A stretch of 64,000 bases of DNA from Okapia johnstoni (lineage: Eukaryota; Chordata; Mammalia; Artiodactyla; Giraffidae): positions 4,536,501 through 4,600,500 of the forward strand of contig CM044306.1 in NCBI GenBank assembly GCA_024291935.2, written 5' to 3'. The position numbers were made by a program, and so were the translations under genes. Positions 10,222 to 21,254 of the stretch are shown piece by piece. Below the pieces are notes generated by a model. It saw only the letters and a program-made list of their open reading frames with translations, did no database searches and was not told where the DNA came from. Within the stretch, counting starts at the first letter, position 1. Each line of letters starts with the position of its first letter.

Positions 10222-10966
10222 TCTTTTTTATTTTATATTGGAGTATATTCAATTGACAATATTGTGTTAGTTTCAGGTGGATAGCAAAGTGATTCAGTTA
10301 TACACACACACGCATCTATTCTTTTTCAGATTCTTCTCCCATGTAGGTTATTACAGAGTATTGAGTAGAGTTTCCCAGGCTATACAGTAGGTCCTTGTTG
10401 ATTACCTGTTTTATATATAGTCGTGTGTATACGTTCACCTCAAACTCCTAATTTAACCGTACCCCACCTTTCCACTTTGGTTACCATACGTTTTATTTCT
10501 AAGTCTGTGAGTCTGTTTCTGTTTTGTAAATAAATTCACTTGTACCACTTTTTTTTATATTTCACCTATAAATGCTACATTTGTCTTTCTCTTTCTGACT
10601 TACTTCACTTAGTATGATCACCTCTAGGTCTATCCACGTTGCTGCAAATGGCATCATTTCATTCTTCTTTATGGCTGAGTAATACCCACTGTGGGCTTGC
10701 GGGATGACTCAGTGATAATCTGTCTGCCAAGCAGGAGACTCAGATTCAATCCCTGGGTCGGGAAGATCCCCTGGAGCAGGAAATGGCAGCCCACTCCAGT
10801 ATTCTTGCCTGGAGAATCCCATGGACAGAGGCGGGCTACAGTCTATGGGGTCACAAAGAGTCGAACCTGACTTAGCAACTGAGCAGGCACACGATATTCC
10901 ATTGTATATATGTGCCACACTGTCTTTATCCATTCCTCTGCTGATGGACACTTAGCAACAACTTTT
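10222..10966 (-). repeat. L1 3' end, split by Bov-tA
   Basis: Antisense L1: tattggagtatattcaattg, ttagtttcaggtggatagc, gtattgagtagagtttccc, ctatacagtaggtccttgtt, then gctgcaaatggcatcattt and atggctgagtaat. After the internal SINE it resumes at gatattccattgtatatatg and continues to ctgctgatggacactt. About 545 bases of LINE are kept. Confidence 0.92.
10693..10892 (+). repeat. Bov-tA SINE inside L1
   Basis: Sense copy from gggcttgcgggatgac to gagcaggcacac, with a small deletion before gcgggctacag. It interrupts the L1 motif that normally reads gagtaatattccattg. A target duplication is not obvious. Confidence 0.93.
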
Positions 10967-11617
10967 TAAAAACTACTGCCTGTCAAATTTTGGTGAAATA
11001 TGAAAGAAGAATATTCAGATGAAGCTGGATCTTCTTCATACACTTTACAGAAATATACATTACTCTATAGGCTGAATGCAGAAGCAGATCTGAGAATCCA
11101 GCCACTTTCAAGGAAGCCAGACAAAGTAGAGCTCAGCAAAAACAGGGGAAAAAAATGCCACTCTTCTCAATTCTTTTTGTTTTGGAAAACATAACTATAT
11201 TTCATAAAAAATACTAAAGGCTAAAACGCAGTGGGTTTATTATTATTTCTGAATAAGTAACTTCTAACAATTTCTCAGTTCTCATTGCTATTGCAGTCAA
11301 TACCGTAATTATGACCAATGTGAAAAAGCACTCAATAATCTAAGACTATGAGAGAGTCTTGCGACTGAGAAACACCGCCGTGGAAGAACGCTCGACAATT
11401 TTGCTAAACAGGGAAAAACAGATTGTAAAAGATTATGGTAAATATCCATGATTTTATTCTCTTCTTTGGGTTTTTCCTGTTTCCAATTTTCTATGAATAC
11501 ACAGGGTATATCGTATTTAACATTCTTACAGATTCAACAATGGCTGAATCGGTAGACAAATGCTTTAAAAATTATTTCAGGTCTTTTCCCTTCTGGGTTT
11601 CACTAGTAAAGTTCTAG
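10967..11617. other. Repeat-free AT-rich segment
   Basis: No repeat recognised. It contains several short open frames without similarity. Confidence 0.4.
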
Positions 11618-11652
11618 ACAGCGTCTAGTACATAGTAGGCGCTTAGTAGTCC
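11618..11652 (+). repeat. Terminal fragment of MIR or L2
   Basis: The string cgtctagtacatagtaggcgcttagtag matches the shared MIR/L2 3' end (gcacatagtaggcgctca). Too short to assign to one family. Confidence 0.55.
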
Positions 11653-11775
11653 TTCCAAATGGTCTGGAAGAGCTTTTCACACAAGGCCAATGATTAGTTG
11701 GCTTAGAATTATTATGTTTTAGGGAGGTTTGTTTACTTTGAATAAAAACAAATAAAAATACATACATGTATACCT

Positions 11776-11912
11776 CAGACCGGAGAAGGCAGTGGCACCC
11801 CACTCCAGTACTCTTGCCTGGAAAATCTCATGGACGGCGGAGCCTGGTGGGCTGCCGTCTATGGGGTCGCACAGAGTCGGACACGACTGAAGCGACTTAG
11901 CAGCAGCAGCAA
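11776..11912 (+). repeat. Bov-A2-type SINE monomer
   Basis: Starts ggagaaggcagtggcacccc, lacks a tRNA head, continues tgctgccgtctatggggtcg and ends gcgacttagcagcagcagc. This is a BovB-tail-derived ruminant SINE unit. Possible short duplication acctca on both sides. Confidence 0.88.
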
Positions 11913-12137
11913 ACCTCATACACCAGTGTAGCATTTAACTAACTTCTCTATTTAACACTGTTTTCTACAAGGCAAAGAACAATATTTAGAGTCTATCTCT
12001 GGCTTGGGCCTAGAGTACAATTCCTAAAACAAAATGTATTTTCTTCTGGGAAACTGGAGAATGATCAAATTCTCAAAACAACAACGGTGGTTGTTGATCC
12101 TTTCAATTAAACTTTATACAAAAAACGCTAAGGGAGA

Positions 12138-12263
12138 GGGACTTCCTTGGTGGTCCAGTGGTTAAGACTCTGCACTCCCAATGCAGGGGGCACAGGTTCA
12201 ATCCCTGGTGGGGGAATTAAGATCCCATAGGCCGCACAGTATGGATTAAAAAAAAGAAAGAAA
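12138..12263 (+). repeat. CHR-type SINE
   Basis: Short CHR form: gggacttccttggtggtcca, ggttcaatccctggtg, gaattaagatcccatagg, then an aaaaaaaagaaagaaag tail. Confidence 0.9.
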
Positions 12264-12482
12264 GTAAAAAGTTATGAGAGTGTGGGAATGTCATAAAAGT
12301 AAAATTTAACTTCAAACAGAAGGTTGAGAATTGAAGCTCAGATTTGTTTCCTTCCGTGAACAGAGAAAATAAGCATAAATAGCAATGCTCCCTTATCACT
12401 GGAAGATGCTAAGGAAAGAATCACTGGGGAAAAAAACAAACAAACAAACCTGCCTGGTCTTTGGTCACTTGGCTCTTCCTAG

Positions 12483-12583
12483 GTGGAGAATCCCAGGGAT
12501 GGCGGAGCCTGGTGGGCTGCCGTCTAAGGGGTCGCACAGAGTCGGACACGACTGAAGCGACTTAGCAGCAGCAGCAGCAGCAG
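12483..12583 (+). repeat. Bov-A2 fragment with AGC microsatellite
   Basis: Second-monomer part of Bov-A2: ggagaatcccagggatggc, gctgccgtctaaggggtcgc and gactgaagcgacttag, ending in an AGC array (12566-12583, about six units). AGC tracts at Bov-A2 tails are often polymorphic in cattle and sheep. Confidence 0.9.
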
Positions 12584-13786
12584 GTGGCCCTGAGCAACCA
12601 ACTCGGAGATTTTTGATTCTGCAGCCATGAAAAGAAGGTCATGGGCATCCACAGAGCAAGGAGAACCAGAGTGCGCAAGACCACAGTGGTTGGTTTCACA
12701 GACTGTCTGGGATGGGCACCCTGGATTTCAGGAGCTTCAGAGTCTCGGCCTGGGTCAGAGGAGGAGGTACTCCCAGACTCCTTCTCTCCTGCTCAGAGAC
12801 CCAACAGGAGACGAGGTGTAAACCCACCCCTGTTGACATGCAAGCAGCCGGGGCGTCCAGAGCTGCTTCCTGCAGCGCCAGCATCGAGGCCCCTGAGGCC
12901 ATTTCCCAATCTGCCCCAAGACGCACAGACCCCTTCTGAGGCTTCCCATGCCCCCTCTCCGGCAGGTCCACACCGCTCCCTTGGGCTGCATAACTCGCGG
13001 GCTTCAGGCCACCAGGCCAGGTATGCTGTGGTTCCCCGCCCCCAGCTCAGCCCTCAGCCCCTCCCTGCTGCCGCCCACCTCCCAGACATCCTCGCCCTTC
13101 CTCCCCCTCCCCCCTGGCCCTTGGTGGGTCCCCACAGGGCCCCTTGCCCTGCTCCAGAATACTCCCCCATCCAGCGGCACACGCAAAGCCTCTTGACATC
13201 ATGCCACAGTCACCACCCGGGAGCCAAACTTCATCTCAACCCATTTGGAGACGAAGCTCTGATGGGCACGGGGAACAGAGAACAGAAAGGAGAACAGAAG
13301 ATTCTTTCTGCAGAGAACAGAAAGGACACGGGTGTCTCCCCACCCTACCCCGTCCTCCTCCCGGCAGCATCCCGGTTTCCACTGTCGGAAGGTAAGGTCT
13401 TGAGAAGTCACTGAGTCTTCAAAATAAATGGGAAATGTCTCTCTCTAAAGGGTGATTTCACAGCCACCCTCTTTCCAGATGTACAGGGGCTGCGAGTGCA
13501 GGGCCACAGTCACACATCTGACCGGTGACATTAAACACACAACAGAACACGATCGGAAACTGCTGCGGGCCGACTGGGTCCCTCCCCCGGGGACACACGG
13601 TCACCCAACTCCACACCCAAGTCATCGTCACGCCCTCTTCAAAGCAGCCTGGAGAAGGCGCACGAGAACGCATCACTTGCTGAGCTTTCCGTTTTCCAGC
13701 ACTGGGACCGGGGAAGCACACCTTCTCTTTGTGCCCTGGGGTTTACATTCAGCTTCAGCGAGCGAAGGGAGCTTTTTTTTTTTAAT
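12584..13786. other. GC-rich repeat-free block; weak single-exon candidate
   Basis: About 1.2 kb without a recognised repeat. A gattctgcag acceptor-like site ends at 12624, an ATG lies at 12641 with a 257-codon proline-rich open frame, and a gaag/gtaagg donor-like site falls at 13391/13392, inside the frame. The protein resembles nothing I know, and opposite-strand frames are also open, so chance in C-rich DNA is the default reading. Confidence 0.3.
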
Positions 13787-14010
13787 ATAATAAAAAAAGT
13801 TATATGACTTTAATTAAATGCACTTATTAAAAGAGAGAAATATTTGGAGAGGCTGTTTTTGCGCTGGAGGCATATTTTCCAGCGTGCTGTAGAGCGTCTG
13901 CACCCGTCCGCTCGAGGCAATTTTTAATACACAAATAAATCCGCACCTGACGTGCTGACAGGTTATTATGCAGCGTGGCAGCCAACAAAAGTAAACACAG
14001 GGGCAAGTTT
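13787..14010. promoter_or_regulatory. Candidate conserved non-coding element
   Basis: An AT-rich stretch (ctttaattaaatgcac, caatttttaatacacaaata) holds intact CpGs (cccgtccgctcgagg), with a perfect 7-bp inverted repeat cgctgga/tccagcg at 13862-13868 and 13878-13884. The mixture of homeodomain-type TAAT cores and retained CpGs is what deeply conserved enhancers often look like, but conservation cannot be seen from one sequence. Confidence 0.3.
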
Positions 14011-14817
14011 TAACCTCTTGCAGTCCCAGTGCTTTTCCCGCTGGGCTCAGGTGGACAGGACTGCTGGGAAAGCCTTGTCTTCCAGGGGGCATCTTCCTGG
14101 CCTGGAATTTGTTTTCTCCCTGCAAACAGCGGGGCTCCTCTCCCATCGGGCTGCCCAGACAGGAGCCAGGGGACAGGAGATGACCGAGGGAGGGGACCAA
14201 GAGAGGAAGGATGGCCACGAGTGGTCCTTCCCCAAGCACCCTGTCTTCCTTCCATCCTGTTTATACTGCAGCCGTGAGCTCTGTGGGCCCGTCAGCAAGC
14301 TGCCAGGATAACCCTTCCAGCCGGCAGAGCTGGTTCTGCAGATGGCGGGCCCGGCCAGGTGTCTCTCCCAGCTCTACCCAAAGTGCGAGCATCAGGACAG
14401 TTACTAGAGAGCCAAAGGGGTATCCAGCAGTTGCCATCTGTGGGACCTTAAACGATGGAGGTGCAAATCAGCTTCGCGTGAAGGTATTTACTGAGACTGA
14501 AGGACAGAAGTGGCCCTCTCCTGCTCCTCTGGTCAGCTGAGGCTTGCAGAGGCCACTCCTGCAAAGGCGTGCTTTGCAGTGCTCAGAGGTTTGGGTGGCA
14601 CTTGTCTGGCCCGTCCAGTGTGGCTCAGCGGATGCATTCATCCTGCAACGCATATTTGAGCTGCTGTGCTAGGACCGCAGTGTTTAACACCTAGGCTTCC
14701 TCACTGGTATAATGGATCTTCAGACGAGAATCAAGGCAGGAGAGGGAGACCCTCAGAGGCAGGGCGGACTCTCCCAGCCCATCAGGACTGTCTTTCCCAT
14801 CGAGTACCCTTGTACCT
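14011..14817. other. GC-rich repeat-free segment
   Basis: No repeat recognised. Overlapping open frames of up to 141 codons occur on both strands, with no known domain. Confidence 0.45.
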
Positions 14818-14819
14818 TG

Positions 14820-15018
14820 TGGCTTCCGTGATAGCTCAGGTAAAGAATCTGCCTGCAATCCAGGAGACCCTGGTTCAATTCCTGGGTCAGGAAGATCCCC
14901 TGGGGAAGGAAACAGCAATCCACTCCAGTATTCTTGCCTGGGAAATCCCGTGGACAGAGGAGTCGGGTGGGCTACAGTCCGTGGGGTCGCAGAGAGTCAG
15001 ACATGATTGAGGGCACAA
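14820..15018 (+). repeat. Bov-tA SINE
   Basis: Sense full-length copy from tggcttccgtgatagctcag to tgattgagggcacaagcac. Confidence 0.93.
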
Positions 15019-15099
15019 GCACCCCTAATCAGTTCCACCCATGCCTGACTTTGAGCCTGAAGCAGTAACACAAAACCGCCTAAGTCCTGAGAAACCCAC

Positions 15100-15404
15100 T
15101 CCAGAGAGGTGGGGTAACAGCAGTGGCAGGAGGGATGGTCAGTGGCTCCAGGCAGCCTCCTGCATCCAGCATCAGGGATGTCGGCTATGATGGATGTGCT
15201 CAATGGTTAGAAGTGCTGTCATCACAGGACCAATTCGGCAGCAAGTCGGACACGTTTCTGGCTGCAGAGCCTCCAAATCTGGCTCCCATACCCTCATGGA
15301 GATGCTGAGCTAATGCAATCTGCTTTTTAATAAATCTCTTTTCAACTTAAATTAGCCAGGGTGATTTCTGTTGCTTGCAGACAAGAACTCTGATAGATAC
15401 AGGA
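15100..15404 (+). mobile_element. Probable LTR 3' part, family unassigned
   Basis: The end ttttaataaatctctttt, aaattagccagggtg, tctgttgcttgcagaca and tgatagatacagg has the layout of several old ERVL-class LTRs (AATAAA, then a short R/U5). The upstream limit is a guess. No internal retroviral sequence is present. Confidence 0.45.
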
Positions 15405-15499
15405 TTTGGTGCAAAAATCCTGGCATGGGCACTTGGAAATTATAACACTGTATCTCTTAGTTTGGGGTATTGTGTTCTTTGCCTTTGTGAGTTTTAACT

Positions 15500-16432
15500 T
15501 TGCAAGGAACAGACTGGTTCCAAATAGGAAAAGGAGTACGTCAAGGCTGTATATTATCACCCTACTTATTTAACTTATATGCAGAGTACATCATGAGAAA
15601 CACTGGGCTGGATGAAGCACAAGCTGGAATCAAGATTGCTGGGAGAAATATCAACAACCTCAGATATGCAGATGACACCACCCTTATGGCAGAAAGTGAA
15701 GAACTAAAGAGCCTCTTGATGAAAGTGACAGAGGAGAGTGAAAAAGTTGGCTTAAAGCTCAACATTCAGAAAACTAAGATCATGGCATCTGGTCCCATCA
15801 CTTCATGGGAAATAGATGGGGAAACAGTGGAAACAGTGGTTGACTTTATTTTGGGGGGCTCCAAAATCCCTGCAGATGGTGACTCCAGCCATGAAGTTAA
15901 AAGACACTTACTCCTTGGAAGGAAAGTTATGACCAACCTAGACAGCATATTAAAAAGCAGAGACATTACTTTGCCAACAAAGGTCCATGTAGTCAAGGCT
16001 ATGGTTTTTCCAGTGGTCATGTATGGATGTGAGAGTTGGACTATAAAGAAAGCTGAGCGTGGAAGAATTGATGCTTTTGAACTGTGGTGTTGGAGAAGAC
16101 TCTTGGGAGTCCCTTGGACTGCAAGGAGATCCAACCAGTCCATCCTAAAGGAGATCAGTCCTGAATATTCATTGGAAGGACTGATGTTGAAGCTGAAACT
16201 CCAATATTTTGGCCACCTGATGCGAAGAGCTGACTCATTTGAAAAGACCCTGATGTTGGGAAAGATTGAGGGCAGGATAAGAAGGGGACGCCAGAGGATG
16301 AGATGGTTGGATGGCATCACCGACTCAATGGAAATGGGTTTGGGTGGACTCTGGGAGTTGGTGATGGACAGGGAGGCCTGGCACGCTGCGGTTCATGGGG
16401 TCGCAAAGAGTCGGACACGACTGAGCAACTGA
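15500..16432 (+). pseudogene. BovB reverse transcriptase ORF, 3' part
   Basis: A 310-codon frame open to the stop TGA at 16430-16432. Motifs by residue: RQGCILSP at 14-21 (RT motif B region), YADD at 56-59 (15665-15676) with both catalytic aspartates, YGCESWT at 175-181 and WCWRRLL at 196-202, the latter two typical of the RTE/BovB C-terminal region. The protein ends KSRTRLSN, the usual family end. The endonuclease domain and the first RT motifs are missing and the frame opens without an ATG, so it is a remnant and cannot encode a working element. In intact BovB this enzyme nicks target DNA and copies its RNA, and it probably also mobilises Bov-tA. Confidence 0.93.
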
Positions 16433-16448
16433 ACTGAACTGAACTGAA
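15503..16448 (+). mobile_element. BovB LINE, 5'-truncated copy
   Basis: The longest BovB copy here, about 945 bases covering the second half of the reverse transcriptase, the C-terminal region and the 3' end with its actgaact repeats. It begins at caaggaacagactggttcc, so roughly the first two thirds of a full BovB is missing. Low divergence and an unbroken frame suggest recent insertion. I could not define a target duplication. Confidence 0.97.
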
Positions 16449-16529
16449 TGGCAATAAAATATACAACAGAAAAATGCATGTCATGAGAACACAGAGCTCA
16501 CTGAATTTTCACGAAGTAAACACATCCGT

Positions 16530-16975
16530 GTAACCAGTACTTCACCCCAAGACACAGATCATTACCAGTTCTCCCCAGAGCCTTTCTGGTCATCACCATC
16601 AATCAAAGGCAACCGCTGTCCTGACTTCGAACAGCATAGACTAGCTCTGCCTGCTTTTGAACTTTGTGTAACTATAGTAATACAGTGAAGAGTCTTTCTC
16701 TGGTCAATGCATCACTTCTGCTTATCTTTCACTTAACATTATGCTGGGGAGATGCATCTGTGTCGTGTGTGTAACTATAGCTCACTCATTTTGAATGCTG
16801 TATAGTACTCCAGTGGATGACTCGACCACAGGCCATTTATTCATTCTACTGTGGACAGGCATCTGGGTGCTTTCTAATCTGGGGCTATATCCAAAAGGGC
16901 TGCTATGCACTACTCACAACAGCCAAGACATGGAGGTAACCTAAATGTCCATCGATGAACAGATAAAGACGAACT
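16530..16975 (-). repeat. Old L1 (L1M-type) fragments
   Basis: Antisense L1 signature: aatgctgtatagtactccag, ttattcattctactgtgga and gggctatatccaaaagggctgc. At 16906-16975 a sense-strand L1 piece follows (actcacaacagccaagacatgg, aaatgtccatcgatgaacag), so there are two adjoining fragments of opposite orientation. Highly decayed. Confidence 0.7.
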
Positions 16976-17395
16976 CTCGGCCTTTTGACCCAGAAGCAGA
17001 GAATCACACATTCCTCCTCTCACCACTGACCACAGGACACTGGCAGCCCAGACCCCACGCCTTACACAGCATCACCACTCTTCCAGCATCCAAGAGAAGG
17101 CTGGTGTGTGGACTGGGATCCTGGGCGTGAGAGGCTATGGGGCCAGCAGTATTTAGATCAGGCCAAGAGGGCCAGGCCTGACAGGAATTAGGTCAGGATG
17201 CGTGGAGACTGGGATACACTGAGAGCTGCTGTCCAGTCTTAAGGGGACCTGATTCCTTGGCTCATTGATTTCTGCCATCTGGGAAAGAAACGCCCACTGC
17301 TGCCGGATTTCCTGACTTATCCAGTGAAGCTGGAAAACTGGATTTCTAAATGAGATATGGCAACTGATAATACTGGCGACTAACTTTAAGAAACC
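16976..17395. other. Repeat-free segment
   Basis: Nothing recognised between two L1 fragments. It may hide unrecognisable L1 sequence. Confidence 0.4.
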
Positions 17396-18072
17396 CATAA
17401 AAAATGAAATAATGCTACTTGCAGCAACTCAGGGGGACCTAGAGGTGATCATACACACTACAGTAAGCCATACAGAGAAAGACAAGTACTGTATGATATC
17501 ACTCATAGGTGGAATCTAAAATCTGATATAAATCTATAAAGCTGAAGACTCACAGATGTAGAAAACAAACTTATGGTTACCAGAGGGGAAAGGTAGTTTA
17601 GCTCAGGCCTGCGCTCAGTCACGTCCAACTCTTTGCGACCCCATGGACTATGGCCCACCCGGATCTTCTGTCCATGGGATTTTCCAGGCAAAAATACTGG
17701 AGTGGACTACCACTTCCTACTCCAGGGGATCTTCCTGACCCAGGGATGGAACCCACATCTCTTGCGTCTCCTGCAATGGCAGACGGGTTCTTTACCACTA
17801 GTACCACCTGGTAAGCACAGAGAGGAAAGCTAGAGGGAGGGATAAATAAAAGAGTTTGGAATTAATAGGTACATATCACTATATATAAAATAGATAAACC
17901 ACAAGGACCTACTGTACAGAAAAGGGAGCTATATTCAATAACTTGTAATAGTCTATAACGGAAAAGAAAATGAAATAGAACAGATATACAAACACACAGG
18001 TTTAACTGAATCACATTTTTGTACACATGAAGCACTGTAAATCAACTATATTTCAATCAAAACTAAATTAAA
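17396..18072 (+). repeat. L1 3' end, split by Bov-tA
   Basis: Sense L1: gaaataatgctacttgcagc, gtatgatatcactcatagg and ttatggttaccagagggg; after the SINE, gggagggataaataaaagag, cctactgtacagaaaaggg and gtaaatcaactatatttcaa. The body belongs to the artiodactyl L1 3' UTR type. Confidence 0.92.
17597..17823 (-). repeat. Bov-tA SINE inside L1
   Basis: Antisense SINE from ctcagtcacgtccaactc to taccacctggtaagc. Flanked by ggaaaggtag (17587-17596) and ggaaagctag (17824-17833), a 10-bp duplication with one mismatch. Confidence 0.92.
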
Positions 18073-18073
18073 C

Positions 18074-18731
18074 AAAAAGACACTGAAGACAGTCAGCCAA
18101 CAAAACACACCTACGGATCAGACCGGGCCCATGGCCCACGGGTTGACCATCTCCAATTCAGACGGACTCAGCAGTGCACACTCCCAAGAAGAGACCTTCT
18201 CTGACCTGAATGAAAAGAATGGACTGGGCGTGAGGCCTGGGGAGCAGAGACAAAAAGTAAATTCCTTCTCACCCACATGGAGGGACTCCCTCCTTACATG
18301 TGACCCTTTCCATCACCCTGATTGAGTCTGTATTAAACTTAAAGCCCTAAACGTCATGAACACCTCAGACAAGGTGCCTCACAGCTGAAGGCAAGCAGTG
18401 CTTTCTGCTCTTTGCTCGACATCTGGCAAGGATGTGTCGTGTAATTATTGGGGGTCACTACCTCCACCCCCAGCCCTCATTTCACTCGGAAGAATTCATT
18501 CGCATCAGCCACACTGGATAAGATGAAGCACAGCTTGGAAAACAATGCATCCACAAATGAAGTCATCAAGGAGAAGACAGCCCCACCTCAGCAAATCAGA
18601 CCTAGTTCCCATTCAGCCCATCTCCAGCTGTTTTCAACTCCTGACCAAACCAGGCTGGCTACCATTGCAATGAGGCAAGTGGGCCATTTGACCATTTTTT
18701 TCTATTTGTTCTCCAACTATTAAGCACAACT
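18074..18731. other. Repeat-free segment
   Basis: No repeat recognised. It has a 91-codon frame at 18448-18723 and shorter ones without family resemblance. Confidence 0.4.
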
Positions 18732-18742
18732 ACCATCTCCCT

Positions 18743-18950
18743 TGGGTCAGTGGTAAAGAATCCACCATCTGCCAATGTAGAAGACCCAGGCTCTATCCCT
18801 GGGTCAGGACGATCCCCTGGAGGAGGAAATGGCAACCCCCTCCAGTACTCCTGGCTGAAGAATCCCACGGACTGAGAATCCCATGTAGCCTGGTGGGCTA
18901 CAGTGTATGGGGTCACAAAGAGTCAGACACGACTTGGTGACTAAACAACA
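18743..18950 (+). repeat. Bov-tA SINE with 11-bp target duplication
   Basis: Sense copy bounded by accatctccct at 18732-18742 and 18951-18961. It shows an internal partial repeat of gaatccca around 18860-18890, a rearranged version of the usual gaatcccatgg block. Confidence 0.94.
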
Positions 18951-18988
18951 ACCATCTCCCTGTCGCTGCCCTCATAAAACACGGCTTG

Positions 18989-19009
18989 CACACACACACA
19001 CACACACAT

Positions 19010-19045
<36 letters not shown>
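18989..19045. repeat. (CA)n microsatellite
   Basis: About 28 CA units with one ATG-type interruption. Likely polymorphic. Confidence 0.97.
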
Positions 19046-19046
<1 letters not shown>

Positions 19047-19499
19047 CATTCAGCAATTCTAAGAGTGAATAGGTGGGAACAAGCTAGCAACAAACATGGA
19101 TAGAAATAAATTGGCACTTGCTCCTGGCTTCACCACCCACCCTCTAGTTCCTCGTTAGGCCAGGCACATAGTGGACACTCAATAAACACCTGTCCAATGT
19201 CCTTTAGTTCCCAAGACAAATTTGCAAAGTCTCAAATGAGCAATGAGCAAAGGAGCCAACGGCCACTTGGGAAGGACAGGAGTGCTTACCAAGGGTATGT
19301 AATCTTGCCACTCCCCGTGGGCAGGTGAGGACAGGTGTGACCCCCCCAGACAAGAAAAGAGAAGGGCAAAGGGCTGCTGAAGCCACCTGGACAAAGAGCA
19401 GCCAGAGAGGCGAGAGGAAGAGCCTGTCCCAGAGTGGCCACGTGTCATCCAGCACCCATGATGGTTAGTCAACAAATTAATAACCTGAGTGCTCAATAA
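19046..19499. other. Mostly repeat-free segment with a MIR/L2 end
   Basis: The string ccaggcacatagtggacact followed by caataaacac (19160-19189) is a MIR/L2 3' end on the plus strand. The rest is unassigned. Confidence 0.5.
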
Positions 19500-19640
19500 A
19501 TATTAGCTCCGTACTGGACGCTTTACGTCATGAACTAATGCAATTCTCGCAACAACCCTGCAAGGTCTGACTGGACAGTCTTAGGAGGATAAACAGACTG
19601 CCCAAGGACACCATCCAGACAGTCTCAGAGGTTCTCAAGT
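19500..19640 (-). repeat. MIR SINE
   Basis: Antisense MIR: tattagctccgtactggacg, ctttacgtcatgaactaatg, ctcgcaacaaccctgcaagg, and the acagactgcccaaggacac block. Confidence 0.75.
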
Positions 19641-20005
19641 CGGGGTTTGGGGAACCACAATGCAGGGACGTCGGGTTTGTCACAATGCATGGGGAGGCAG
19701 ACGTCATCCCTGCTGAGTGTCTGCATCGTGTATGACATCCCCTGCTTAAATGCCGGCAGAATCTAGGCTGAGATACAATTTTTTTTTTAGCAGAGGTAGA
19801 GCCAGGAGCCGAACTAAGTCAAGGCTGCCTCCAGACTCCCTCTTCCCAACTCCCCATCCTGCAATTTCAGAGATGTTCTAAGTACCATGTGGATGACTTC
19901 CTTGTGGAACTCCTGAGCACCCTTTGGGCAATATCTCAGGGTAACTCCAGATGGACAGAACAGAGGACATGCTTTCTTATTGCTATTATTATTATCTTGG
20001 TAAAG

Positions 20006-20188
20006 ACAGATTGAAGGCGGGAGGAGAAGGGGACAACAGAAGATGAGATGGTTGGATGGCATCACCGACTTGATGGACATGAGTTTGAGCAAGCTCCAGG
20101 AGTTGGTGATGGACAGGGAGGCCTGGCATGCGCAGTCCCTGGGGTCACAAAGAGTCAGACACGACTGAGCGACTGAACTGAACTGAAA
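20006..20188 (+). repeat. BovB LINE 3'-end fragment
   Basis: Final 180 bases of BovB, from gattgaaggcgggagg to gagcgactgaactgaactg. Possible duplication aaagacaga (before) and aaagataga (after), one mismatch. Confidence 0.93.
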
Positions 20189-20289
20189 GATAGACGCATT
20201 GCTTCAACAGCTGCAATGTCACAAAAGAGAGAGAATTGACAGAATAAAGCAGCCCATGGGTAGCACCCTAGTGACTAGTAAAGATGATA

Positions 20290-20421
20290 AATGGACTTCC
20301 CTGGTGGTGCAGTGGCTGAGGCTCCACGCTTCCAATGCAGAGCACGCAGGTTTGATCCCTGGTCAGGGAACTAAGACCCCACATGCCAGGAAGTGCAGCC
20401 AAAAAGTTTAAAAAGAAACAC
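20290..20421 (+). repeat. CHR-type SINE
   Basis: ggacttccctggtggtgcag, ggtttgatccctggtcaggg, aactaagaccccacatgcc and an A-rich end. Flanked by agatgata at 20282-20289 and 20422-20429. Confidence 0.9.
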
Positions 20422-20429
20422 AGATGATA

Positions 20430-21254
20430 CATGCTCCAAGATGTGAGTGCTACGGGGACTCTTCGTGACTGAGGTGTTCGGACAAGGCTTCATGAAGAAA
20501 GCAAGACTTCAATGGGGCTTCAGAAGACGGGACTGATTCCAGTCAGGAGAGAGGAGGAAAGAAGGCAATTCAGTGAGCAGATGTGAGAACCAGCCTTGGA
20601 GCTGAGGGTCAGTGAGAAGACCATACCAGATGAATCACAGACTCTATTTCAGAGCAGAACGGGGTCACCCTACACAGGACTGAGGATGGACTCCACTGAT
20701 ATCCAAGGAATTCTGACCTATCTTATAGGCCCCAGGAGTCCACCACACATTGTCTGAAGGAAGGATTAAAGTGGTCATTTCAAAAGCAACGACTGGGCAG
20801 GCATGGGAGGGGGTCAGGGGTCAGTCAGAAGTCCTCTCAATAAATCTGCACAGCGACGTGCTTCCAGGAACCTACTCCAGGAGGAAGCAGCAACAGAAAT
20901 AGCCATCGAACCCTGTCAGTTCTTCCTCAGTACTCTTTTTTGAGTTCAACTGGATAGGAAACCATGTCAAGGACGTGAAGGAAGGGGAAGGGCTGAACTT
21001 CACTCCATCTTCTAGAGTCTGATAACCAGAAAAATGAAGGCAGTACTGCTTCTAAAAATACTGAGGAAGAGGAGTTTAGTCACAAAGCTAGAAATACAGA
21101 AGAGACGGGAAAAGCTAAGGGGGACTCAGGGGTGTCATTCAGAGACTACCTTGTCTTTCCCACATACAGGACGAGACCTCTCCCACCAGCGAGCATTAGG
21201 GGCCAGCAGGCCCAACCTCTTGTGCCAATATCAGGTCGGTGACCCCCACTGAAA
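20430..21254. other. Repeat-free segment
   Basis: About 820 bases without a recognised repeat or exon. Confidence 0.45.

Noticed and set aside
19640..19760. Possible third MER20 (ttctcaagtcggggtttggg, gtttgtcacaatgcatgggg)
   Set aside because: Similarity covers only scattered words and the order after the first 60 bases does not follow the consensus.
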